64,000 bases of DNA from Turritopsis dohrnii (lineage: Eukaryota > Cnidaria > Hydrozoa > Anthoathecata > Oceaniidae): positions 62,001 to 126,000 of the forward strand of contig BQMF02000379.1 of NCBI GenBank assembly GCA_027922465.2, read 5' to 3'. Of the stretch, positions 45,822 to 58,264 are shown one piece after another. The notes beneath the pieces were generated by a model. The model was not told where the DNA came from. It was given only the letters and a program-made list of their open reading frames with translations, and did no database searches. Both the position numbers and the translations under genes were made by a program. Position 1 is the stretch's first letter, and each line of letters begins with the position of its first letter.

Positions 45822-46615
45822 GCTCAGAACCAACAGGATGTAAATTGACTTTTCAGATGCTCTTGTTGGTGACAACGTTTTTGATGATGTGAGAATTTTA
45901 TTGTGCGTAGAGTTACTTCTTAATTCATCACACTACGTGTTACATATCCTGTTTCGAGTAAACTTTTTTCTGAAAAGCAACAACATCAACAAGGTAAGAT
46001 TCTTTTAAAAGTTTTCAAACTGTTCTTGACTGTTCTTTATCTGTTAATGATAATAACTATCCTTTTCATGAATGTATAAATGTAAAGTTGTTGCATGTAA
46101 AAAGCTGTTTATTATGCATGTTGTATTCATATTAGGTTGGTTTAATGTTAGATTGGAGACTTTCTTCTATTATTAACTGAAATAATACAGGGTGTTGTAC
46201 CTGACTGTGGGTCTCTCTTCTGCTTTTTCCTGCAGATGTCTATGGGAGAGTCTTTTTACTCCCAGAACTTAAACTACATCAACTGGGAAAATTAGACTGC
46301 TATATATACTCTTCATGGTATTTCACTTTAAGTCAGTCGAAAAAGAAAATTTCGATCAGAAAAAGTATTTTTTCGCCCGAAATTTTCTCTTTCTTATTTC
46401 CACTACTTCTTTTCTCTTCGGAAAGCTTCAATTTTAAAAATCGTCTTTCAAGTTATTTAAGTATTGTTAAATAAAATTTGGCCATTACTCCAATAATTAC
46501 ATTACATGTTTTTGTAAACCCCCGTCTTTGCTGGCAGACCTCTTCCAGCTTCTGAAAATGCACGGCAGCACACATGTTGAAGATGATTAAAGACTGAAAA
46601 AGGTTTTGGAAAGTG
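45822..46615 (+). other. series of exon-like, probably non-coding segments
   Basis: Segments with good splice borders: from TTATTATTTCAG at 45822, CAACAAG/GTAAGATT at 45992, TTTTTCCTGCAG/ATG at 46235, and GCTGGCAG at 46536 to GGAAAGTG/GTAAGTCG at 46615. No shared open frame links them. They may be exons of a non-coding or captured transcript. The last one recurs in the duplicate near 50910-50985. Confidence 0.3.
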
Positions 46616-49049
46616 GTAAGTCGAGTTTACTTGATGCTGCTTTATTTTGAAATAGGTGCACACATTTCAAATATCCCTTTTCTTAAAATCATTCTTGAAA
46701 ATGCCAAAAAAAAAAAAAATCTATAGATTATAGTTAGATTATCTCCAAATGTAGTCCAAAATCTTTCAGTCAGATCACATCTGCTGCAGGTAAACATGTA
46801 AATCTGGCTTAGCATGAGTCACTTGAGAATTTCAAAGTTGTAAACATCAGCAGTGCAGCAGCCTTGATCAGAAAAGACTTGCTCTTTCTTCAGTTTTCCA
46901 ACAGAAAAATGATCTTGTATATATATACAAAAAATAAACTGACAAGCAGGAAAATGACTTGCTTAAGAATTTCCTTGAATTCAAGTTTTTAAGCCCAAAG
47001 CTTTTTGTTGGAAAAGTCATTTGTGTAAGAGAACAAAGAAATGAATGAAGTGATGTCATAGAAACATTCTTTTACAGTTGACGAAGTCAATAAATATTCA
47101 AGATGCACCTAATTTTGAATAAAGTATGACAATGAGTTTGACGAAATTTGTGTTTTTCCCATTCAGATTTTGAGAAGGGGGATATATTATACCGTGAATG
47201 ATTATTTTGGTTTCCATTTTTCTGGAGAAATACTTTTGTTCCTTTAGTGTCAGTAATACTGCAAATTCTACCTTTACAAACTGTGCCTACCTTAAGGGGA
47301 TTTTTTTTGTGTGGATTAATTTTTGTGACTTTTGCGAATTTTGACCACAAAAAATGTCAAGCCATGAACGATTCACAAAAAAAAATCCTCGCAAAATTTT
47401 ATGATTTTATTTGCTCATTTTTTGGCTCTGTGTACCTTTCGTATATTAACTATTTCCTTGTACTTATACAAGCACCCATTGACTCTGCAATGTGGCAAGC
47501 ATGGAAATGGTGATTTTCGCTGCTGCTACTACCAAGCTATATATTATAAAATACTCGCATTGCACTTTGTTCACATTCGCAAAAATAAATCCAAACATTT
47601 TCCTTGAGAAGCTCTGTCTCGCAAAAATAAATCCATGCAAAACGCTCTAAAACCGTGGCTCGCAAAAATTAGTCCACGCAAAAATAAATCCCCTTAAGGA
47701 AAATAGCAATTGCCGTGTGTTATTTTATATGAAAAGCTTTTTTCTTCTTTTTTCTGTTTTTTCTATGTCTTTTTTTAGCTATTTCTCTCTAAAACATCAC
47801 TAGAAGAACCAGTCAAAACATTTAAACTCACATCTTCAATCCCTGTAGAATTTGATATTAGTCAGTGACAGAAGAAGCTGAATATTTCTTTATTATATAT
47901 ATATGTACTATTTTTATTTTTCCAATTTCCATCTTTTAGACATTTTTATTTTTGAAAGAAAATAATCCAAACTCAAGCATTTTAAATTTCATTTCTTGCT
48001 ATCAGTGGTCACTGACTTATAGTTATAATAATGTTATTGTTCTTGTAGTTTTGCATTGTTTGACAAAAAGATAATTCTAACTGTTCATTATTTTGTTCTT
48101 GATAACCAATAAGTTATGGACAATTAACAATTTTGGTGTTAGAACCCAGGTTTCATCATGTGTCCTGGTATTGGGGCCTTTGCCTTGTATTTCATGTGGG
48201 TAGGGCTATTAGACATCTGTTTTGCAATCTTTAACAGTGACATAGAACTTTGTTTTATCACACAAATATCACTTCAGTGGTACTACGGCCTGAGTCTAGT
48301 TGTAAAGCGCCACAATCAAAATGATGGAGACATGGATCGAAGCCTTGGTCTTGGTGATAGGGACAGGTCATAAACAGGTCATATGAAAGTCCATGGGGCG
48401 TGGGTCATCAATGTTTATTTGACAATTTTAGTGGAGTAACATCGTACAAATAAGATTCTTTTCCAAACAAGCCTCTCCTAATGTGCATTTTCCAGTCTTG
48501 GTCAGGGTTACGGGGTCCAGGTTGCAGGGTCTTGGTATATAAGGTACATATTTCTAATGGGCGTGGCTTGGTAATGTCTATTTAACAATTTTTATTGGAC
48601 TTATACCTTTCAACCTTTCTTATCCAGCATCTTCTTTGTAGTACTTTGTAGTTTTTAGGTTTTGGTCCGGGTCCGGGTCCCGGTCCTAGGTCCCAATCAT
48701 TAAAATCGTTGAGGCAAAATGGGCGTGGCATTATATAACATGGATTTAGTAAATACTGAAATACTTTTTAAAAATCTTATATTAAATAATTCTGCGTCAA
48801 AACTATTGTGTTATTGCACATTTTATGTGACATGACCCTCGTCTTTGTGCCAAAAATCGCAGCAATTTCCATTCAAATTTATGTCCAAAAATACCCTAAA
48901 TTAGGCATACAAAAATTGAAATATCTCCAGTTCTAGAAAGGCTAGAAACTTGGTTGACCCCTCATTGGAAAGCTGAAAGTCTGTAGAAAAGGATGAAAAT
49001 AATTTTAAAAAGTAACCCACACAAATAAAAAATGACCTGAAAGGCCTAA
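46436..49049 (+). repeat. internal direct duplication, copy 1
   Basis: It runs from AAAAATCGTCTTTCAAG to CCTGAAAGGCCTA and matches 50809-53514 almost throughout, at an offset of about 4.38 kb. It includes a nested CCTTAAGGGG MITE and a GGTCCGGGTCCGGGTCCC stretch near 48664. Confidence 0.9.
47290..47699. mobile_element. CCTTAAGGGG MITE, copy in duplication 1
   Basis: The left CCTTAAGGGGATTTTTTTTG and right ATAAATCCCCTTAAGG are inverted, with further matching CGCAAAAATTAGTCCACGCA inward. No ORF. The copy at 51672-52040 travelled with the duplication. Confidence 0.75.
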
Positions 49050-50808
49050 TTTGACCATGAATAGTTTTTCAAATTATTTCGAATGTCGCCTTCTAACTGT
49101 GAAAAGTTGTTGCAGTATGTAGCACAAAAGATAACAAAATCATCTTTAAGACGGGAGTGTATTTCAGCTCAAAAGCGATTTGTGCGTTACTTTAAGATAC
49201 ACCGTACTCATCTCTACCCGTCGCCATCTTGTTTTGATGTCGATCTTTAAAAAATGCGCAAGTCAGCTTATTTTGAGCAACTTTAATGGCTCTCTATGAT
49301 TTTTCGAGCAAAAAACACAGAAAAAGTTGAAAATTTTCAACTTGTTCGATCATGCTAAAGTTTTCGAGTCGAAACAAAATTACCATAGCAACCCGTGACG
49401 TACGTGTGTTTCTAGTAGAAATTTTCTTTTTCGACTGATTTTTTCTGAAGTGGAAACGCAGCTTAAGACTAGGGGGAAACATTACAACCTGTTCTGTTTA
49501 ATTCTATTTGTTCTATGTGTTTGTATCCCTAAAAATTTATGTAATGGGATAAAATTCAAAATTCAGGTAGACAATGAAACATGTAAACATATCGTTTCAG
49601 GCATACAAAAATAAAATGCTACGGTAAAGTTTAAATATTTTTTCTGAGATCGAAAAGGTATTTTATTCCATTTCATTATATTTCCAGAGGTCATCATCAG
49701 ATTAATTTTTGATCTCAGTTAGAAAAAACGTTTAAGCTTCTGGTAACATTCATTACATTAAAAACTTACTTCATGTTCCAGTTTTTGTAGTAGTTCTGCT
49801 GAAAAATTTGAAGTTATTCTTTTTCATATTTCAAACCAAATATGGTTATTATTATTTCTTCAACTGACATACTGTTATGCTATCAAACCAAAAAATTATA
49901 TAATTTTCCCAAAACAGATATTTTTAATATGCATGGTTTTATTTGTTTTCTTTGTTTTTAATAATATTCTCTATCCTTGGATGTACCTTTTTGTCTCCCT
50001 TGTGTATTGTTTGTTCTGGAAGGTTAAATTTTTTTGTTCACGGATAACTTTCATAATTAATCATAACCATTATAACAAGATGCCCTTGCAGGCATAAGGA
50101 TTTCTGCGAAACCAGCTGAAATATTAAAAATGAAAGACTAGTGACATTCTTGAAATTTCAAGATTGAATGACTTCTACAATACAACATCACATTTTTGAT
50201 CACACACTCCCTAGGAATCTATGAAAGCATAACTGATATATACTATAGATCAAAAATAGAACTATAATAGTTAATCCCGCTAGAAAGTTTGTCTACTTTT
50301 GTTCATTTCCAGGGATGATAGCAATTTAACTTTTAAAAAGTGTAAATAGGACTTAACTAAAAACAACAGAAGCTTTTACATACAAAGAAAAGAAATACGC
50401 AAAGGTGCGAATCGTAACCATGGATACACATTTTATATGACAGTTTAAAACAAAAAAACAAAAAAAAAATATGTAAGTAAGAGCAAAAAGTAGGATGTTC
50501 AGTCACGTGACAAAATCCGTGTCTAGCTAGCTCCGCCTGAGAGATGCGTAGCGTGCGAAGTCACATTTTCGGAAAAATTATTTTAAAAGTGCCTAATTTA
50601 AAATCTAATTATGGGCCCTTTGACAGCAGTTAAAGCAGCAGTTCCAGTTCCTAGCGCTTGTTAGGTACCTATACATTTAGGATTCAAGTGAGCCATGGTC
50701 GGAAAGTCATGACAACAAAAGTTATTCACGATACAAATTTGTTTTGATTGCCAAATATGTTATTTGTGAACTGTTTAGTAATGGCTCACCTCAACTATGG
50801 AAGGACAA

Positions 50809-53514
50809 AAAATCGTCTTTCAAGTTATTTAAGTATTGTTAAATAAAATTTGGCCATTACTCCAATAATTACATTACATGTTTTTGTAAACCCCCGTCTT
50901 TGCTGGCAGACCTCTTCCAGCTTTTGAAAATGCACTGCAGCACACATGTTGAAGATGATTAAAGACTGAAAAAGGTTTTGGAAAGTGGTAAGTCGAGTTT
51001 ACTTGATGCTGCTTTATTTTGAAATAGGTGCACACATTTCAAATATCCCTTTTCTTAAAATTATTCTTGAAAATGCCAAAAAAAAAAAAAAAATCTATAG
51101 ATTATAGCTTGTTAGATTATGTCCAAATGTAGTCCAAAATCTTTCAGTCAGATCACATCTGCTGCAGGTAAACATGTAAATCTGGCTTAGCAAGAGTCAC
51201 TTGAGAATTTCAAAGTTGTAAACATCAGCAGTGCAGCAGCCTTGATCAGAAAAGACTTGCTCTTTCTTCAGTTTTCCAACAGAAAAATGATCTTGTATAT
51301 ATATACAAAAAATAAACTGACAAGCAGGAAAATGACTTGCTTAAGAATTTCCTTGAATTCAAGTTTTTAAGCCCAAAACTTTTTGTTAGAATAGTCATTT
51401 GTGTAAGAGAACAAAGAAATGAATGAAGTGATGTCATAGAAACATTCTTTTACAGTTGACGAAGTCAATAAATATTCAAGATGCACCTAATTTTGAATAA
51501 AGTATGACAATGAGTTCGACAAAATTTGTTTTTTTCCCATTCAGATTTTGAGAAGGGGGATATTATATATTATACCGTGAATGATTATTTTGGTTTCCAT
51601 TTTTCTGGACAAATACTTTTGTTCCTTTAGTGTCAGTATATTGCAAATTCTACCTTTACAAACTGTGCCTACATTAAGGGAATTTTTATTGTGTGGATTA
51701 ATTTTTGTGACTTTTGCAAGTTTTGACCACAAAAATGACAAGACATGAACGATTCACAAAAAAAAATCCTCGCAAAATTTTATAATTTTATTTGCTCATT
51801 TTTTGGCTCTGTGTACCTTTCGTATATTAACTATTTCCTTGTACTTATATCAAGCACCCATTGACTCTGCAATATGGCAGGCATGGAAATGGTGATTTTC
51901 GCATTGCACTTTGTTCACATTCGCAAAATAAATCTAAACATTTTCCTTAAGATGCTCTGTCTCGCAAAAATAAATCCACGCAAAACGCTCTAAAACCGCG
52001 TGGCTCGCAAAAATTAGTCCATGCAAAAATAAATCCCCTTAAGGTAATAGCAATTGCCGTGTGTTATTTTATATGAAAAAGTTTTTTCTGTTTTTTCCGT
52101 GTCTTTTTTTAGCTATCTCCCTCTAAAACATCACTAGAAGAACCGGTCAAAACGTTTAAACTCACATCTTCAATCCCTGTAGAATTTGATATTAGTCAGT
52201 AAAAGAAGAAGCTGAATATTTCTTTATTATATATATATATATACTATTTTTATTTTTCTAATTTCCATCTTTGAGACATTTTTATTTTTGAAAGAAAATA
52301 ATCCAAACTCAAGCATTTTTAATTTCATTTCTTGCTATCAGTGGTCACTGACTTATAGTTATAATAATGTTATTGTTCCTGTAGTTTTGCATTGTTTGAC
52401 AAAAAGATAATTCTAACTGTTCATTATTGTGTTCTTGATAACCAATAAGTTATGGACAATTAAATATTTTGGTGTTAGAACCCAGGTTTCATCATGTGTC
52501 CTGGTATTGGGGCCTTTGCATTGTATGTATTTCCTGTGGGTAGGGCTATTAGACAACTGTTTTGAAATCTTTAACAGTGACATAGAACTTTGTTTTATCA
52601 CACAAATATCACTTCAGTGGTACTACGGCCTGAGTCTAGTTGTAAAGCGCCACAATCAAAATAATGGAGACATAGATCGAAGCCTTCGTCTTGGTGGTCA
52701 TAAACAGTTCATATGAAAGTCCATGGGGTGTGGCATGTATGTTACTAGTTAGCACTGTATATAATAAGAAGAAAGATATTAAAATAACAAGATAGCAAAT
52801 TAACACTCAGAATTGTGTCCAGGTTACGGGGTCTTGCTCTACAAGGTATATAATTCTAATGGGTGTGGCTCATGAATGTCTATTTGACAATTTTAGTGGA
52901 GTAACATCGTTCAAATAAGATTCTTTTCCAAACAAGCCTCTCCTGATGTGCATTTTCCAGTCTTGGTCAGGGTTGCGAGGTCCAGGTTGCAGGGTCTTGG
53001 TATATAAGGTACCTATTCCTAATGGGCGTGGCTTGGTAATGTCTATTTAACAATTTTTATTGGACTTATATCTTTCAACCTTTCTTATCCAGCATCTTCT
53101 TTGTAGTACTTTGTAGTTTTTTAGGTTTTGGTCCGGGTCCGGGTCCCGGTCCTAGGTCCCAATCATCAAAATCGTTGAGGCAAAATGGGCGTGGCATTAT
53201 ATAACATGGATTTAGTAAATACTGAAATACACTTTAAAAATCTTATATTAAATAATTCTGCGTCAAAACTATTGTGTTATTGCACATTTTATGTGACATG
53301 ACCCCCGTCTTTGTGCCAAAAATCGCAGCAATTTCCATTCAAATTTATGTCCAAAATTACCCTAAATTAGGCATACTAAAATTGAAATATCTCCAGTTCT
53401 AGAAAGGCTAGAAACTTGGTTGACCCCTCGTTAGAAAGCTGAAAGTCTGTAGAATACGATGAAAATGATTTTAAAAAGTAACCCACACAAATAAAAAATG
53501 ACCTGAAAGGCCTA
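50809..53514 (+). repeat. internal direct duplication, copy 2
   Basis: Same content as 46436-49049, with about 100 extra bases at 52735-52860 that partly repeat the GGGTGTGGCTCATGAATG motif, and small indels. Confidence 0.9.
51672..52040. mobile_element. CCTTAAGGGG MITE, copy in duplication 2
   Basis: As at 47290-47699 but with a decayed left end (CATTAAGGGAATTTTTATTG). Confidence 0.7.
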
Positions 53515-54645
53515 CAAAAAGAAAAAAAAAACACATACTTTTTTGAAAAAAAAAATTAAGAAACAAAGTAAAAGCGAAAAATTCATCAGAAATACTATGT
53601 TTTAAACTAACTAAGCTAGTGCTACCAAGCATTTAAAAATATAGCTTTTAAAAAGTTTAACTATGATATATGAACGACTTTGATGATTTTTTGGTATTTC
53701 TCAAGTTTGCCTCAATGCTTTGCTTGGTCAGCTAGGATTAGCTAGGATAAGCTGGAATAAGCTAGGAAGCTAGGATCAGCTAGGGGCTTCCTGGCAAATC
53801 TCACACAGACACAGCCTCACTTTTACTCTGATGCCCCCGGATATAATAAGCCTAAATAAAGCAAATGGTGGATAAATAAGCAGTAAGGAAAGCCTACCAA
53901 AGGATAGAAGTTTCAAATACCGATGTTAGAGAAGAGAGTTTTCGATTTCTTTCTTACCGCAATTACAACCAGTCGCCAGAAATTTCTCGTGGAAGAGACC
54001 TCGTGCTACGAAAAAATGGCTTTCGGCATGGAGGTGATGAATGCATGTAAACGCACGCACGAAATTTCAAAAAACCGCTAGGTTTGGACAGCAGAAAAAA
54101 ACAAACAAAACCAAAGCCGGTTTTAATGTATTCCTTGCTTTCGCAGAAATCCAATTACTAATTTTTGTTAAGAGTAACTCAGGTAAATAAGTAAGCATTC
54201 AATGGAGGTATCTGTGAAAGCGGTTTTGGAGCATAGACTTTATTTGAGTTACTAACCTTAATGCTATATATAAGTTCAGAAGATCGATTCTCCATTTTAC
54301 CATTACCCTAGCCTTAAGATACATATTGGATATGCATCATATTTACACATCATAAATGTTTCGCAAGGTTCCTTGGATATTTTATTTTTTTAATTCTTAT
54401 TACAAACTATCAACTTAATTCTGGCTGTAAAAGACTAGTTATGGTGTATTCATAAACTGTACATTGAAACAAATTGTACTTGATAATAGAAGAATGAGAA
54501 TTAGATTTACAATGTCTAACAGTGTACCCCATTTTGGAGTTCATCTGTATGAACTGATCATGATTTTCCGAGGTTTAAGCATTCACTATTTTATTTTGAA
54601 CATTTGGACCTGGTAGAAAAAAATTCTAGATCCGCCCCTGCGGAT

Positions 54646-54970
54646 GATTTTTGTTTTTTTCCACTGCACTTAATATTGGATCGCTTATGTTCCTCAAATT
54701 GGTTGTGTTGTCTATATAAGTTGGAATTTCTAGATTTTTAATAATGTCTGAAAAAAAAAATGAATTTAGAGACTCAGTCACAAGCATCTCGTCTGATACA
54801 ATAGAGTCATTTTCAATTAAAGTGATTTTATTGTGATTGACAATTTTGTCTGTAAACAGTGGTTTTTACAGTCGTCCAGAATTTTTTATTTTCTGTAACG
54901 TTTCTAATATCTAACTTTTTGAAAATGACATTGGGGAATTTATTTGTCTCTTTCATCACAATTACTACTA
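54646..54970 (-). pseudogene. CR1/L2-like LINE, upstream part of the split copy
   Basis: The minus strand reads NKKFWTTVK, LFTDKIVNHNKITLIEND, SIVSDEMLVTESLNSFFSDI and NLEIPTYIDNTTNL, then NHPSILAIK across the insertion point into the 44933 side. This is the stretch just N-terminal to the RT fingers. Its 5' side is cut by a hAT-like terminus at 54971. Confidence 0.8.
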
Positions 54971-55140
54971 CAGGGGCGGACGCAGCAATGTTTTATATGT
55001 ACGGCTCAACCTTACAAGAATTCCGATTCCCCGATTTTTATCGGAATGACCTGATTCACGGACAAATGCTTTCCGAAAATGGGGGCAGTTAGAAGACCAC
55101 TGTTAACTTCCAGCTAGGTACGGTGAACACCGAACACACC
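54971..55140 (+). mobile_element. hAT-like terminal fragment
   Basis: CAGGGGCGGACGCAGCAATG...TACGGCTCAACCTTA, the same family as 39314-39500 and 34790-35012. Confidence 0.65.
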
Positions 55141-55213
55141 TAAGAATAGAAGCTGAATACAATAGTTTATTAGAGATAACACATACATACATAATAAAAC
55201 TAGCAGTAACTGT

Positions 55214-55368
55214 AGCTGAAAATGCCCCGGCGTTCCAGCTTTCCAATTTGTACTCACAGTAAGCTATACATTTTTCGCCAAAACATTTTGTAATTTAAGG
55301 ATTTTAGTAAAAGTGGTTTTGGTTGATTTGAGTGGCGTACTTTAAATATTTTGACGAAATCAGACTTT
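55214..55368 (-). repeat. 1.15-kb repeat copy E, first part
   Basis: The inverse of the right end (ATGCCCC.GCGTTCCAGC...CCAATTTGTAC). It is interrupted at 55369 by the GACGTC element and resumes at 57891. Confidence 0.7.
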
Positions 55369-55374
55369 CCCAGC

Positions 55375-55880
55375 TGGCACAAAGACGTCGTAGAGACGTC
55401 TCACCAAGACGTCGCGAAATGGTTGCGAAGTGGGAATCTCAAAAGACGTCCCAATCACATCTTAGCTGAGACGTCTCATTGACATACCAACGACATCGTA
55501 ACGACGTCGCAGGAGTATGAAATTTACTCGTTCATCTTTGTAAAGTCGTCGTTGAGACGTATTTCTAAGACGTCCTTGAGGCGTCGTGAAATGGTCGCGA
55601 AGTGGGAATCTCAAAAGACGTCCCAATCACATCTTCACTGAGACGTCTCGATGACATCCCAGTAACATCGTAACGACGTCGCAGGATTGTGAAATCTATA
55701 TCTTCGCCGTTGTAAAGTCGTCGTAGAGACGTCTTTCCATGACATCCCAAAGACGTCGCTCAATGGTCGCGAAGTGAGATCCTCAGAAGACGTCCCAATC
55801 ACATGTCCACTGAGACGTCTCGACGACAGGATATCGCCACAACCTCAATTTCTGGCCGTAACGACATCGTAGAGACGTCC
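55375..55880 (+). repeat. 172-bp tandem repeat rich in GACGTC
   Basis: The phrase GCGAAGTG.GA(A)TCTCA.AAGACGT recurs at 55425, 55597 and 55769, giving a 172-base period for almost three units. Each unit holds several GACGTC or GACATC hexamers in both orientations. Confidence 0.85.
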
Positions 55881-56917
55881 GATTAACAACCTCCTTTTTC
55901 TGGGATCATAGGCCATCTATGTTGGGATCATCAAAACAACAAAACATACAAATTCAATAGATGTTTCCTTTCTAATTCTTTTTAAAAGTTTACAACGCAA
56001 CAATTTACAGTTCAACATATACTAGCTAATTTGTCATCAAGTTATAAAATTTTGAATCACATGTATTTCCACACTTAAAACTCCCTTCAGCTAGCCTTTT
56101 TGAAATTTCGCCAACCTCATTATCGATCAGAAGATTTTTCAGCATCAACGGAAGTTTTTTATGTCATCTACAGTTTTTTTCTGATGCTGGAATGCTGAAA
56201 CTAAGTTCAACAAGAATGTATAAATATGTATAAATATACCCGCCCAATGGATTCACAAAACAGAAACTCACCGTTAATTTCATCGAACAGGATCGTATCA
56301 TTTCAAGGTGTTTTTCCGTTTACACTTTGCCAGTTTACCTTTGACAAAACGCCATGTTTAATTAATTCTTCTAAGTTTTATTTAAACGTCTTTTATCGAA
56401 ACTTATGTTACATGTATCATTATTAACAGTATTAACCTTTTCTTACAAGAAAGTCTTTGCTTTTGAAACTTTCTATATCACACGTGAATTTTATAACCCG
56501 GGAATTTCTCTTTGTCTTACGTAATTGTGATTGGTCTATTTTAAATTCTTTAAATCATGCAACTGTAGTAAAACATATTCGATGAATCTTTGTTGACTAA
56601 TCTCTTTTGAAAATTTATAATTCTTTCGAAGGTCGTAATTTAATCTCTATAGAGACATTCCAAAAACGTCGCAAAAGCACCCCTCACACGACAATATAGG
56701 AATTGATACGAATGTAAATTCCATATGGAGTATGTCGTTGTTACTCAAAGTTTACTGTTTAATGACTGCCGAATGAAATTTGAAAATTTTCATCAGATTG
56801 GGACGTCCCATTTTCAGACGTCTCTAAGACGTCGCAAAATGATCCTAAATTAATAATTGTTTTGAAAATCGTTTTTTAATCTGTATAAAGACGTCCCAAA
56901 AACGTCGTAAAATCATA

Positions 56918-57233
56918 ACATAACATTGAAAGGTAGTTATTTTTTTAAACGTTTTTATTGTAATGATAATTTTTCACTTGTGTTATAACTTTTGTTGTTT
57001 AATATTTTTATTGTTAACTGAGTTTTAATTGATCGTTAAGAATTTTTAGATTAAAACACTTGTTTTTTTCTTGGATTATAAGCTAAATATAAAAAACCAG
57101 TTAATGGGTACCACATCAATAGAAAGCCAAGAAACTCAGCTTTCTAATGGTATATATTTCATTATTATAACATTATTCATTTTTTAGAAAATTGAGAATA
57201 AAGTTACTGAAGCTAACATTTTGAGACACACTG
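56918..57233 (+). mobile_element. half of a mariner-type MITE
   Basis: It is the inverse of 60048-60365 over its whole length and ends GAGACACACTG before TA. Only one arm is present. Confidence 0.75.
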
Positions 57234-57247
57234 TATATAAGCATGTT

Positions 57248-57688
57248 AAGCGGGGTTTACACTATCAGATTCTGTCTGACAGATTCTGTCGAACGATTTT
57301 TCTCATTAATTATTCATGACAGATTTTTGCGTTTACATTTGCATTTTTATGTCGAAAATATTTATTTGTGGAATGGCGCCTTTCAAGAAAAAACGTGTTG
57401 CTGCACCTATTGCTATTGTTATAAAACTCAACACGTCTTTTATAAAACGTGCGTGCTTGTAAATTCCTAGAAACTTCACATCATTAATATTTAATGAGCC
57501 GAAACTGTAGTTTCATTGGCTGATTTACTTTCGACAGAATCTGAAAAGTTGAAAAAATTCAACTTTTCAGATTCTGTCGAAAGGTGAATCTTTCGACAAA
57601 AAAAACTTTCGATTTTCTGTTTACACTATCAGATTCTGTCGAATCGACAGAATCTGTCAGACAGAATCTGATAGTGTAAACCCCGCTT
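57248..57688. mobile_element. MITE with long inverted repeats (AAGCGGGGTTTACAC)
   Basis: About 45 bases at each end are near-perfect inverses: AAGCGGGGTTTACACTATCA, then repeated AGATTCTGTC units. A second inverted pair (AATCTGAAAAGTTGAA / TTCAACTTTTCAGATT) lies near 57540-57570. No ORF. Confidence 0.8.
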
Positions 57689-57890
57689 TGGTATTACTCG
57701 ATTTGTACCGTTTAATGACTGCAGAATGAAATTTGAAAAGTTTTATCAGGTCCCTAATTGATCGTAAAAGGATCCCAATTGCAACGTCTTATTTTCAGAC
57801 GTCCCTACGACCTCGCAAAACCATCTCAAAACCAAACGTCCATTTTACGATTAAAATGAGACGTCTCAAAGATGTCGTGTGCCCGCTGGG

Positions 57891-58264
57891 TTTCATGTAT
57901 GGCAAGATACACAATATTTCAAATGCAAATGGTGATCAAAGTGTCTGTATGCAGTGAAGAAAGATTGTGCTGAAAATCACATATTTAAGTGTAAATATTT
58001 AAGTTTTACAATACAATGAATTGTTTTAATGAGTCGTGTAACCTTGTGGCATAGTGTTACCGTGGCTTAACTAACTTGGAATATGCACGCCAAATAGATT
58101 TATTGCGCAGTTGAAAATCTTCATAAAACTTTAATAAACTTAAACTCTTACTTTTTGCTATCTCTTAGGCCTAAGTCACACTAATGCTAATATACCTTTT
58201 AAAAAATGTAAATATGGCTCTACAAGTAATATCAGAAAGTATTGCTACAAACAAAAGAAATTTG
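57891..58264 (-). repeat. 1.15-kb repeat copy E, second part
   Basis: The inverse of the central region of copies A-C, including TTAGGCCTAAGTCACACTAA and AGAAAGTATTGCTACAAACA. It ends abruptly at the LINE border. Confidence 0.7.

Larger units (their letters stand above)
44934..54640. mobile_element. 9.7-kb insertion with CAGGGGCGGATC inverted ends
   Basis: The left end CAGGGGCGGATCCAAGG and right end TCTAGATCCGCCCCTG are inverted repeats (12 bases exact). CGGAT flanks both sides (44929-44933 and 54641-54645). Removing the insert and one CGGAT rejoins the interrupted LINE in frame, which proves a real insertion. No transposase is readable. It holds a direct duplication of 2.6 kb and several exon-like segments. 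The ends look hAT-like, but the 5-bp duplication is shorter than the usual eight. Confidence 0.8.
55369..57890. mobile_element. GACGTC-rich element with inverted ends
   Basis: The left CCCAGCTGGCACAAAGACGT and right ACGACATCTT-type inverse ending GTGTGCCCGCTGGG are terminal inverted repeats. TTT flanks both sides. The interior is packed with GACGTC and variants: a 172-base tandem repeat at the left, scattered copies around 56660-56910 and 57780-57880. Two further elements are nested in it. There is no ORF. It splits repeat copy E, so it is the younger insertion. Confidence 0.75.
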
